Positions 25,619 through 32,654 of a DNA stretch of 64,000 bases are shown in pieces (within the stretch, counting starts at the first letter, position 1; each line of letters starts with the position of its first letter). Position numbers and translations under genes: made by a program. The DNA is from an uncultured Bacilli bacterium (lineage in GTDB: Bacteria > Bacillota_I > Bacilli_A > RF39 > UBA660), in contig CAJTYF010000005.1 of the NCBI GenBank assembly GCA_910583945.1, positions 5,844 to 69,843 of the forward strand. Reading direction: 5' to 3'. Under the pieces are notes generated by a model, which was given only the letters and a program-made list of their open reading frames with translations, did no database searches and was not told the DNA's origin.

Positions 25619-26806
25619 ATGAATAAAGAAATGAAAATTTTAAGTGATGCCAATCAATTGATTGAAGCTTTTAATCAAACTAAAAAGGAAAGTATATGGA
25701 AAGAATCTGTACAAAATTATGAAGCCAATTTACTTCGAAATACTTACTTACTAAGAACGAGTTTAAGAGATGGGACCTATAGACAAAGAGCCTTTTATGA
25801 GTTTACTTTAAATGAAAGAGGTAAAACAAGATATGTGAAATCTATGCATATTACTGATCGAGTTGTTCAAAGGAGTTTATGTGATAATATTTTGATTCCT
25901 AGACTTCAAAATTATTTGATTTATGATAATGGAGCGAGTCTTAAAAATAAAGGGATTGACTTTTCTAGAAAACGATTGGAGACACATTTGCATCGTTTTT
26001 ATCGAAAAAATGGAAGTAATGAGGGCTATGTTTTACTAATTGATTATAGTAAATTTTTTGATAATATTCGACATGATAAATTGGCGGAGCTTTTAGAAAA
26101 GAAGATTGATTCTCCTGAATTTATGACATTTGTGAAGCAGCTTCTTAAGACCTTTTCTATTGATGTGTCTTATTTATCTGATGAAGAATATAAAAACTGT
26201 CTAAATAAGCTCTATAATTCTTTGGAACATTCAAAAATTGACCGAAGTTTATTAGTTGGAGAAAAAATGATGGAAAAGTCAGTAGGAATTGGAAGTCAAA
26301 TTTCTCAAATATGTGGTATTTATTATCCAACAAGAATTGATAATTATTGTAAAATTGTTAAGGGCATGAAATATTATGGAAGGTATATGGATGATGTTTA
26401 CGTAATTCATAAGGATAAAGAGGTATTAAAACAATTATTAAAAGAAGTGGATGAATTATCTAAAGAATTAGGATTGTTTATTAATCAGAAAAAAACACAA
26501 ATTGTTAAATTAAGACATGGTTTTACTTTTTTTAAAATTAAATATAATTTAACAGAAAGTGGGAAAGTTTTAAAACGATTAGTACCAAAAACCATTACAA
26601 GAGAAAGACGGCGACTTAAAAAGTATAAAAAATTAATGGAAGAAGGGAAAATGAGTTATAAAGATATCGAACTTGCTTATAAGTCTTGGCGAGGAAATGC
26701 TTTAAGGTATCATGCTTATACGAGTGTTAAAAATTTAGATGCTTTGTTTGACCAACTTTATGTAAAAGAATGGAAAGGAAAGAATGAAGATGAGCTTACT
26801 TTATGA
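25619..26806 (+). CDS. DGR reverse transcriptase
   Basis: 395-residue retron/group II-like RT without maturase or endonuclease domains. Motifs in order: YVKSMHITDRVVQRSLCDN (about 72-90), the first catalytic Asp in LLIDYSKFFDNIRHD (D142), GIGSQISQICGIYY (about 223-236), which is the DGR-type [I/L/V]GxxxSQ variant of motif 4, YMDD (256-259) supplying the catalytic Asp pair, then LFINQKKTQIVKLRHGFTFFKI and a basic thumb region. The absence of other domains and the flanking TR, VR and Avd identify the DGR class. It would copy TR RNA into adenine-mutated cDNA. AAAGGTG precedes the ATG. It overlaps the following small gene. Confidence 0.95.
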   Translation: MNKEMKILSDANQLIEAFNQTKKESIWKESVQNYEANLLRNTYLLRTSLRDGTYRQRAFYEFTLNERGKTRYVKSMHITDRVVQRSLCDNILIPRLQNYLIYDNGASLKNKGIDFSRKRLETHLHRFYRKNGSNEGYVLLIDYSKFFDNIRHDKLAELLEKKIDSPEFMTFVKQLLKTFSIDVSYLSDEEYKNCLNKLYNSLEHSKIDRSLLVGEKMMEKSVGIGSQISQICGIYYPTRIDNYCKIVKGMKYYGRYMDDVYVIHKDKEVLKQLLKEVDELSKELGLFINQKKTQIVKLRHGFTFFKIKYNLTESGKVLKRLVPKTITRERRRLKKYKKLMEEGKMSYKDIELAYKSWRGNALRYHAYTSVKNLDALFDQLYVKEWKGKNEDELTL

Positions 26807-27149
26807 TCAATATCAAAATTTAAAAGAGAGAGATAAAGACACTTATTATTTGTTTCGAAGTGGGAATTTTTATATTTTTTTAGGAGAGGATGCAGATCGT
26901 ATTAACCAGTTTATGGTTTTAAAACGAACACCTTTTTGTAAAGAAACTATAAAATGTGGTTTTCCAGTAAGAAGTTTAGAGGCCTATTTAAAAGTTTTTA
27001 AAAATCATGGTCTTACGATTCGAGTTATTGAAAAGGAGGAAAAAAAGAGTATTGAACCCATTCTTAAAGATTTAAAAAAGTTGGATATTGAGGCGATTAC
27101 TCCAATTAAAGCTTTAAATATTTTGAAAGAAATTAAAGATTCGCTTTAA
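26784..27149 (+). CDS. MutS domain I-like DGR-associated protein
   Basis: 121 residues. The pattern YQNLKERDKDTYYLFRSGNFYIFLGEDADRI, then CGFPVRSLEAYLKVFKNHGLTIRVIEKEE, follows MutS domain I (MMxQYxxIKxxxxDxxLxFRxGDFYExFxxDA ... GxPxHxxxxYLxxLxxxGxxVAxxEQ). MutS uses Phe-x-Glu of FYE to probe mismatches; here it is F29-Y30-I31, so the Glu is missing. No clamp or ATPase domains follow. MutS-like genes have been noted beside some DGRs. It starts inside the RT stop region and is co-translated. A role in tolerating or binding mismatched cDNA/VR heteroduplex is inference. Confidence 0.7.
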   Translation: MKMSLLYDQYQNLKERDKDTYYLFRSGNFYIFLGEDADRINQFMVLKRTPFCKETIKCGFPVRSLEAYLKVFKNHGLTIRVIEKEEKKSIEPILKDLKKLDIEAITPIKALNILKEIKDSL

Positions 27150-27167
27150 TTAAAGGGAAAGTTTTAT

Positions 27168-27197
27168 AAAAAGGCTTGCTCGCAAGTCTTTTTTTTG
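27168..27197 (+). terminator. Terminator closing the DGR locus
   Basis: AAAAAGGCTTGC (27168-27179) pairs with GCAAGTCTTTTT (27182-27193) with further T residues. Confidence 0.8.
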
Positions 27198-27323
27198 CTA
27201 AAATACAAGTGGCTAAAAAATTAGCAAATAAACATGTGAAAGGGATTAAAGTTATCGAGTGCCGAAGAGGTGATAGGTTTAAGAAGATCTTTTACAGATG
27301 TATAACGAAGGGAGAAATGATTT
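27198..27323 (+). promoter_or_regulatory. Possible 5' leader of rpsB
   Basis: About 125 bases without a gene ahead of rpsB, with the segment TCGAGTGCCGAAGAGGTGATAGG (about 27256-27278) and an ACGAAGGGAG ribosome binding region. Ribosomal protein operons often carry autoregulatory leaders, and this may be one, but I cannot match it to a known S2 leader. Confidence 0.3.
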
Positions 27324-28253
27324 ATGGCCGTTGTTTCTATGGGATATTTATTAGAAGCAGGAGTTCATTTTGGACATCAAACCAAAAGATGGAATCCAAA
27401 AATGAAGCAATATATTTTTGCAGCAAGAGATGAAATACATATTATTGATTTACAAAAAACAGTAGAAAAATTAGAAGAGGCGTATGCCGAAGTTAAGTCT
27501 ATTGCAGATAATGGAGGTACTTTCTTATTTGTAGGGACTAAAAAGCAAGCCAGTGAAGTATGTAGTGAAGAAGCGATTCGTAGTAATAGTTACTATGTTT
27601 GTGAAAGATGGCTTGGTGGAACTTTAACAAATTTTAGAACGATTAGAAGAAGAGTAAAACGTCTTGAAGAAATTGAAGCAATGGAAACAAATGGTGTTTT
27701 CGAAGTTTTACCGAAAAAAGAAGTTATTGGTTTAAAGAAGGAATATGATAAATTAAACCGTGTGTTATGTGGTATAAGAGAAATGAATAAATTACCACAA
27801 GCGATTATTATTGTGGATCCTAAAAAAGAAATTAATGCAATAAGAGAAGCTAGAAAATTAAATATACCTGTTTTTGGTATAGTGGATACGAATTGTGATC
27901 CAGATGATGTTGACTATCCGATTCCAGCAAATGATGATGCAGTTCGAGCTGTAAAAGTCGTGATTGGTGTTTTAAACAATGCGATTTGTGAGTCAAGAGG
28001 ACTTGAAATGGTTGATTATGTAACCGAAGATGATAAGAGCAAATCTGTGACTTCTATGCCAACTGATATATCTGTTAAACCTACTAAAGAAGAAAATGGA
28101 GAAAAAAAGGTTCGTAAAGAACAAGAAAATACTTCTAAAGAAAAAGATTATGAAAGTTTAAATTTATCTGAACTTAAAAATATAGCTCGTGAACAAGGTG
28201 TTAAGGGTTATTCTACAATGAAAAAAGAAGAAATTATTAGTCAATTAAAATAA
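27324..28253 (+). CDS. rpsB: 30S ribosomal protein S2 with C-terminal SAP/Rho-N-like extension
   Basis: Small-subunit protein S2: SMGYLLEAGVHFGHQTKRWNPKMKQYIF, FVGTKKQASE, RWLGGTLTNFRTI and DPKKEINAIREARKLNIPVFGIVDTNCDPDDVDYPIPAND are canonical. The S2 fold ends near residue 240; a charged linker (about 245-275) and a terminal 32-residue module, LNLSELKNIAREQGVKGYST then KKEEIISQLK, follow. That module resembles the Rho N-terminal/SAP nucleic-acid-binding helix pair. At 309 residues it is some 50-70 longer than usual S2. tsf follows, the usual operon. Confidence 0.95.
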   Translation: MAVVSMGYLLEAGVHFGHQTKRWNPKMKQYIFAARDEIHIIDLQKTVEKLEEAYAEVKSIADNGGTFLFVGTKKQASEVCSEEAIRSNSYYVCERWLGGTLTNFRTIRRRVKRLEEIEAMETNGVFEVLPKKEVIGLKKEYDKLNRVLCGIREMNKLPQAIIIVDPKKEINAIREARKLNIPVFGIVDTNCDPDDVDYPIPANDDAVRAVKVVIGVLNNAICESRGLEMVDYVTEDDKSKSVTSMPTDISVKPTKEENGEKKVRKEQENTSKEKDYESLNLSELKNIAREQGVKGYSTMKKEEIISQLK

Positions 28254-28270
28254 AGAAAGGATAATTAAAT

Positions 28271-29149
28271 ATGGAAATTACAGCAAGTTTAGTAAGAGAT
28301 TTACGTGAAGCAAGTGGCGCTGGAATGATGGATTGTAAAAAAGCGTTAAATGCTTGTGATGGGGATTTAGATAAAGCCATGGATTATTTAAGAGAAAATG
28401 GTATTGCTAAAGCTGAAAAAAAGAGTGGTCGTATTGCCGCTGAAGGCCTTGCACAAGTTTTTGTTGAAGGAAATAAAGCCGTTATTTTAGAAGTAAATAG
28501 TGAAACGGATTTTGTGAGTAAAAATGAAGAGTTTACCGAAATGATTCAAACCATTGGTTCAACTGTATTAAAAAGTGATGTACAAGATTTAGAAAGTGCA
28601 TTAAAAATTCAATTAGAGGAAGGTACAATTGAAGATTTAATCGTTAGTAAGACAGCGAAGATTGGTGAGAAACTTTCTTTAAGACGTTTAGAAGTTGTTA
28701 CTAAAAATGAAAGTGAAGTTTTTGGTTCTTATCTTCATTTAGGAGGAAAAATAGCCGTGTTGACTGTTTTATCAGGAACGGATGAAGGTGTTGCTAAAGA
28801 TGTAGCAATGCAAGCCGCAGCGATGAAGCCTGATTATGTTCAGATTAGTGATGTTCCAGAAGATGTCGTTGCTCGTGAAAGGGAAGTTTTAAAAGAACAA
28901 TCTATGAATGAAGGAAAGCCCGCTGATATTGCTGAAAAGATGGTTGAAGGAAGATTAAAGAAATTTTATAAAGAAATTTGTTTGGTTGAACAAGCTTTTA
29001 TTAAAGATGGAGATATAAGTGTTGGAGAATATGTTTCTAAACATAATTGTTCTATAAATACCATGATTCGTTATGAAGTTGGCGAAGGTATGGAACATAG
29101 AAGTGATAACTTTGCTGAAGAAGTTATGAGTCAAGTAAAAGGAAATTAA
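28271..29149 (+). CDS. tsf: Elongation factor Ts
   Basis: Nucleotide exchange factor for EF-Tu. The N-terminal UBA-like domain (ASLVRDLREASGAGMMDCKKAL) and the core motif VILEVNSETDFVSKNEEF are diagnostic, followed by a second core domain (GSYLHLGGKIAVLTVL) and the C-terminal module (NEGKPADIAEKMVEGRLKKF, LVEQAFIKDGD). Full length at 292 residues. AGAAAGG ribosome binding site; the terminator is at 29147-29168. Confidence 0.97.
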   Translation: MEITASLVRDLREASGAGMMDCKKALNACDGDLDKAMDYLRENGIAKAEKKSGRIAAEGLAQVFVEGNKAVILEVNSETDFVSKNEEFTEMIQTIGSTVLKSDVQDLESALKIQLEEGTIEDLIVSKTAKIGEKLSLRRLEVVTKNESEVFGSYLHLGGKIAVLTVLSGTDEGVAKDVAMQAAAMKPDYVQISDVPEDVVAREREVLKEQSMNEGKPADIAEKMVEGRLKKFYKEICLVEQAFIKDGDISVGEYVSKHNCSINTMIRYEVGEGMEHRSDNFAEEVMSQVKGN

Positions 29150-29168
29150 GACGTTTAGTCTTTTTTTT
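29147..29168 (+). terminator. Terminator after tsf
   Basis: AAGAC (29148-29152) pairs with GTCTT (29158-29162) followed by T8. The stem is short but the tail is strong. Confidence 0.6.
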
Positions 29169-29206
29169 CTTTTTTAGAGTTGGTATAATTGGGTTGAGTG
29201 ATGGTT

Positions 29207-29782
29207 ATGAAAAAAAAGAATGTTTTTAAGTTAATTTGTTTCCTTTTAATGATTTATTTATTTATAATTCTAGGTAAAAAAGATTATCATTTAGAGGTGA
29301 GTGATAATATTCGTTTTAGTAATGAATATAAAGATATTCATCGGAATAATGTTTATAAATATGTGAATGATGGAGAAGTTTTAGATGTTTTAAATGGAAA
29401 ATCTGGCGTTATTTTGAATTGTTTTTCTTCAAATATTTGGTGTCATTATTATGCGGAATATTTAAATGAAGTGGCTTTAGAAAATCAACTTCAAGAAGTT
29501 TATTATTATGATTTTAAAAGAGATCGAAGTCTTAAAAATATGACTTACAATAGTATTGTTTCTAAATTGAATGATTACATTAGCTATGATGATAATGGCA
29601 AAGGCGATTTGTATGCTCCTAGCATTATGATTATTATTAATGGGCAAGTGAGTTACTTTTTAGATGAAGTGAAAACCATTAAAGGTAAGGTGAATCCAGA
29701 AGATTATTTTACGGATTATAAAAAGAATTTGTTAAAAAGTAATTTAGATGTGGCGATTAAAGAATATTTACAAAAAAAATAA
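29207..29782 (+). CDS. Membrane-anchored thioredoxin-fold-like protein of unknown function
   Basis: About 191 residues with an N-terminal membrane anchor (KLICFLLMIYLFIILG) and an extracytoplasmic domain. GKSGVILNCFSSNIWCHYYAEYL resembles the first strand and active-site helix of thioredoxin-like proteins, but the CxxC pair is not intact (SSNIWC). PSIMIIINGQVSYFLDEV looks like the cis-Pro strand and final hairpin. It therefore may be a redox-inactive relative. ATG 29207 is chosen; a TATAAT lies at about 29184. It occupies the position between tsf and frr where pyrH is usual. Confidence 0.6.
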   Translation: MKKKNVFKLICFLLMIYLFIILGKKDYHLEVSDNIRFSNEYKDIHRNNVYKYVNDGEVLDVLNGKSGVILNCFSSNIWCHYYAEYLNEVALENQLQEVYYYDFKRDRSLKNMTYNSIVSKLNDYISYDDNGKGDLYAPSIMIIINGQVSYFLDEVKTIKGKVNPEDYFTDYKKNLLKSNLDVAIKEYLQKK

Positions 29783-29816
29783 GATATTTTATAATAGAAT
29801 GAGATAGGGAGAATGT

Positions 29817-30344
29817 ATGAATATAGAACAGAAAATGACTAAAGCGATTGAGTCTTTAGAAAGTAAATTAATTAATATTAGAGCTGGAAGAGCGAATCCA
29901 GCGATGTTAAATGGAATCATGGTGAATTATTACGGAAGCTTGTCACCTATTCAAAGCTTAGCTAATGTTACGGTGCCTGAGGCTAGACAATTAATGATTA
30001 AACCATTTGACAGGAGTACTTTAAAAGATATTGAAAGAGCCATTAATGAAGCTAATATTGGTATTACACCAACAAATAATGGTGAAATTATTATATTAAC
30101 GATACCTGAACTTACTGAAGAGAGAAGACGTGAATATGTAAAACAAGCAAAAGAAGTGTGTGAGGAAGCAAGAGTGGCTTTAAGAAATATAAGACAAGAT
30201 GAGAATAATTCAATTAAAAATGGAGAATATACGGAAGACGAACAAAAAAGAATGTTAGATGATGTACAAGAAACGATTAATAAATATAATAAAATTGTTG
30301 ATGAAAAATTAAAAGAAAAAGAAACTGAGTTAATGACTGTTTAA
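29817..30344 (+). CDS. frr: Ribosome recycling factor
   Basis: Splits post-termination ribosomes with EF-G. The N-terminus MTKAIESLESKLINIRAGRANPAMLNGI, central YYGSLSPIQSLANVTVPEARQL and KPFDRSTLKDIERAI, and C-terminal RREYVKQAKEVCEEARVALRNIRQD are canonical. At 175 residues it is slightly shorter than the typical 185. pyrH is missing between tsf and frr. Confidence 0.97.
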   Translation: MNIEQKMTKAIESLESKLINIRAGRANPAMLNGIMVNYYGSLSPIQSLANVTVPEARQLMIKPFDRSTLKDIERAINEANIGITPTNNGEIIILTIPELTEERRREYVKQAKEVCEEARVALRNIRQDENNSIKNGEYTEDEQKRMLDDVQETINKYNKIVDEKLKEKETELMTV

Positions 30345-30357
30345 TTAAGAGGGAAAA

Positions 30358-30765
30358 ATGGAAGAAACTTTTGAATTTTTAAAAGTAAAAACACAAGTAA
30401 ATTATGTGGCCACTATAAAAGCAGGGGGGGGACCTAATTTAAGGCCTTTTGGAGACCCTATATTGTTTGATAATAAAATTTATGTTTTAACCAATAAACA
30501 AAAAAATGTTTCCAAAGAAATTGAATTAAATAATCAGGTTTGTATCGTTGCTTATGATGGAACAAACTGGATTCGAATATATTGTAAATTAATTGATGAT
30601 AGTAATAATATAGAAGTAAAAAAGGCGATGATAAACGAATTTAATTGGATGGATGAGGCCGGTTATACTTTAGAAAATCCTGATTTTCAGGTTTTGTATT
30701 TAAATGAAGTGGATGCAAGAATTTGTGACTCAAATGGTATAGAACTTGCTTGTTATAAATTTTGA
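30358..30765 (+). CDS. Pyridoxamine 5'-phosphate oxidase-family flavin-binding protein
   Basis: 135-residue split-barrel protein. The pattern TFEFLKVKTQVNYVATIKAG, LRPFGDPILFDNKIYVLTNK, KNVSKEIELNNQVCIVAYDG and WIRIYCKLID is that of small PNPOx-like FMN or F420-binding proteins. Precise substrate unknown. It starts 13 bases after frr and is followed by a hairpin terminator. Confidence 0.8.
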   Translation: MEETFEFLKVKTQVNYVATIKAGGGPNLRPFGDPILFDNKIYVLTNKQKNVSKEIELNNQVCIVAYDGTNWIRIYCKLIDDSNNIEVKKAMINEFNWMDEAGYTLENPDFQVLYLNEVDARICDSNGIELACYKF

Positions 30766-30785
30766 CGTATTACGTCTTTTTTTTG
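30762..30785 (+). terminator. Terminator after the PNPOx-like gene
   Basis: GACGT (30764-30768) and ACGTC (30772-30776) with a three-base loop and T9 tail. Confidence 0.6.
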
Positions 30786-30837
30786 TAAATAAATGTGAAA
30801 TTGTTTAAAAATTGTGAATAGAAAGAGAGAGGATTTT

Positions 30838-31065
30838 ATGGCTAATTTAACAACCGCTATCAGTGTTCAAATTGACAGTGAAGATAAAGAAAAAATAACC
30901 CCTATACTTCAAAAATTAGGTATTAGTATGAGTGGACTAATTAACATGACAATTAAACAAGTAATAATGCGTGAAGCGGTTCCTTTTGCTCTTGAAATAC
31001 CTAAAAAAGAAGATGATTTACTTAAATATTTTACTAAGGAAGAACTCGAAGAATTATTAGATTAG
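30838..31065 (+). CDS. RelB/DinJ-family antitoxin, apparently without partner toxin
   Basis: 75-residue ribbon-helix-helix protein: NLTTAISVQIDSEDKEKITPILQKLGISMSGLINMTIKQVI is the RelB/DinJ pattern, with VPFALEIP as the C-terminal toxin-wrapping start. ATG 30838 is set by AGAGAGAGG upstream. A RelE/YafQ toxin would normally overlap its 3' end, but the next gene is an acetyltransferase, so this is a solitary antitoxin or a free regulator. Confidence 0.8.
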   Translation: MANLTTAISVQIDSEDKEKITPILQKLGISMSGLINMTIKQVIMREAVPFALEIPKKEDDLLKYFTKEELEELLD

Positions 31066-31123
31066 AGTTGTTTGAATTTTTAAAAATAACAATAAGAATA
31101 GTAGAAAAGTGAGGAATCTTAAT

Positions 31124-31642
31124 ATGAATATAAAATTGGTGAACCCGACATTACAATTAAAAGAAAAAGCTTTAGAGTACCGTCAAGAACATTTTAATTC
31201 TAATGAGTTTGTCATTAATGGAAGCGAAATGCTTGATAAAATGAAGTCCTATGAAGAGTGGTTAGAGAGAATTACGCGTAATAAAAAGGCTGAGACAGTA
31301 GATCCTAATTGGGTGGTTACCGATACTTTCTTTGCTCTACGGGAGAGTGATCAAAAAATAATTGGAATGATTGATTTTCGTCATGAGTTAAAGGGAGTTT
31401 TAAAATATTTAGGTAACTGTGGCTATAGTGTGAGACCTAGTGAACGAAGAAAAGGATATGCGACTGAAATGTTAAAATTATTGCTTCAATATGCTAAAAG
31501 TTGTGGTTATAAAAAGATATATTTATCCGTCGAAAAAGAAAATGCTCCTTCTCATCAAACGATTTTAAAAAATGGAGGACAATTGGAAAAAAAACTTTTC
31601 TATGAAGGACAAGAAATTTATAGTTATAAAATCGAGTTATAA
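31124..31642 (+). CDS. GNAT-family N-acetyltransferase
   Basis: About 172 residues. The acetyl-CoA loop is visible in VRPSERRKGYATEMLKLLL (Q/RxxGxA), preceded by IGMIDFRHELKGVLKYLGNCGYSV and followed by KKIYLSVEKENAPSHQTILKNGGQLEK. This resembles predicted acyltransferases acting on small molecules or protein N-termini (RimJ-like). GTGAGGA is upstream of ATG 31124. Substrate unknown. Confidence 0.85.
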   Translation: MNIKLVNPTLQLKEKALEYRQEHFNSNEFVINGSEMLDKMKSYEEWLERITRNKKAETVDPNWVVTDTFFALRESDQKIIGMIDFRHELKGVLKYLGNCGYSVRPSERRKGYATEMLKLLLQYAKSCGYKKIYLSVEKENAPSHQTILKNGGQLEKKLFYEGQEIYSYKIEL

Positions 31643-31667
31643 TTTGTTAAAAAATGTCGGCAATTTA

Positions 31668-31696
31668 TTGATAAACTTTCATTTTGGTGCTATAAT
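31668..31696 (+). promoter_or_regulatory. Sigma-A promoter of rpsU-yqeY
   Basis: TTGATA (31668-31673), 17-base spacer, TATAAT (31691-31696), 30 bases before the rpsU ATG. AAAGGAGGG ribosome binding site follows. Confidence 0.75.
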
Positions 31697-31725
31697 CTAG
31701 GTAGTTTTGTGAAAGGAGGGATTGT

Positions 31726-31908
31726 ATGACAAAAGTTGAGGTTAATGGTAACTTAGAAAAGGCTATGAAAACTTGGAAAGTAAAAGTAGCTAGAAGTGGT
31801 GTCCCTTCTGAACTTAAGAAAAAGAAACATTATGAGAAACCAGGAGTAAAAAGAAGAGAAGCTAAAAAAGAAATGATAAGAAATGCTAGAAAGCATAGAA
31901 GTTATTAA
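31726..31908 (+). CDS. rpsU: 30S ribosomal protein S21
   Basis: 60-residue basic protein with the S21 pattern: LEKAMKTWKVKVARSGVPSELKKKKHYEKPGVKRREAKKE, ending in RNARKHRSY. Strong Shine-Dalgarno upstream. yqeY follows immediately, the standard Firmicutes order. Confidence 0.96.
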   Translation: MTKVEVNGNLEKAMKTWKVKVARSGVPSELKKKKHYEKPGVKRREAKKEMIRNARKHRSY

Positions 31909-31920
31909 AAGGTGAGAATC

Positions 31921-32361
31921 ATGTTTAATCAAATTGGAGAAGATTTAAAAGAAGCTTTAAAAAATCAAGAAAAGTTAGTTTTATCGGTTCTTAGAATGGT
32001 AAAGAGTGCTTTACAGTTAGAAAAAATTAATAAGAAGGATGATTTAACCGATGAGGAAGTTCTTGCTGTAATAAAAAAACAAATTAAAATGCGTCGTGAT
32101 TCTATTGTAGAATTTGAAAAATTTGATAAAAAAGAAGAAATTGAAACTTTAAATCAAGAAATTGAAATATTAAATCGTTATTTGCCAGAAGCATTAAGTG
32201 AAGAAGAGATTGATAAAGCTATTGATGACGTTTTTGATACGCTTAAGCCATCAGGAATTAAAGATATGGGAGCAATTATGAAAGCTTTACAGTCTATTGC
32301 TTCTCAAGTGGACATGAGTGAGGTTTCAAAAAAAGTAAGAAAGAGACTTTCAAACATCTAA
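31921..32361 (+). CDS. yqeY: GatB/YqeY domain protein
   Basis: About 146-residue helical protein similar to the C-terminal tRNA-binding domain of GatB. Conserved stretches are LSVLRMVKSALQLEKI, DEEVLAVIKKQIKMRRDSI, EIEILNRYLPEALSEEEI and IKDMGAIMKAL. It is always linked to rpsU in Firmicutes; its role in tRNA-related metabolism is not defined. ATG 31921 has AAGGTGAG upstream. Confidence 0.93.
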   Translation: MFNQIGEDLKEALKNQEKLVLSVLRMVKSALQLEKINKKDDLTDEEVLAVIKKQIKMRRDSIVEFEKFDKKEEIETLNQEIEILNRYLPEALSEEEIDKAIDDVFDTLKPSGIKDMGAIMKALQSIASQVDMSEVSKKVRKRLSNI

Positions 32362-32377
32362 TTTTAGATGTTTTTTC
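32352..32377 (+). terminator. Terminator after yqeY
   Basis: AAACATCT (32352-32359) pairs with AGATGTTT (32366-32373), followed by T residues; it overlaps the stop codon. Confidence 0.75.
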
Positions 32378-32411
32378 TTTTTTAAAAACATATAGTTATA
32401 TAGGTGATTCT

Positions 32412-32654
32412 ATGCATCTTTATAAAACAATGAAAAATTTTTTAATTGATAATGATTATTATGTCGATTTTTATAAAAATTGTATACATGTTTTTGGTTA
32501 TATTGATATTGTGAAATTAACGAGTGAAGAAATTGTCTTACAAATGCCTTCGTTTTCTTTAAATTTAACTGGAAATCATTTTGTGGTGAAAGCTTTAGAG
32601 AAACGAGAAATTTTGATTGAAGGAGACGTTTTGAATGTGGGGTTTGTTCGATGA
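32412..32654 (+). CDS. yqfC: YqfC-family sporulation protein
   Basis: 80-residue protein. FYKNCIHVFGYIDIVKLTSEEIVLQM and LTGNHFVVKALEKREILIEGDVLNVGF match the small YqfC family, where the paired gene yqfD follows; both belong to the sigma-E regulon of endospore formers. It overlaps yqfD by four bases. This pair is evidence that the organism, or its recent ancestor, sporulates. Confidence 0.88.
   Translation: MHLYKTMKNFLIDNDYYVDFYKNCIHVFGYIDIVKLTSEEIVLQMPSFSLNLTGNHFVVKALEKREILIEGDVLNVGFVR

Noticed and set aside
25619..26806. RT as a retron or group II intron protein
   Set aside because: No maturase or HNH domain, no intron domain V nearby, and the motif-4 GIGSQISQ plus TR/VR/Avd context is DGR-specific.
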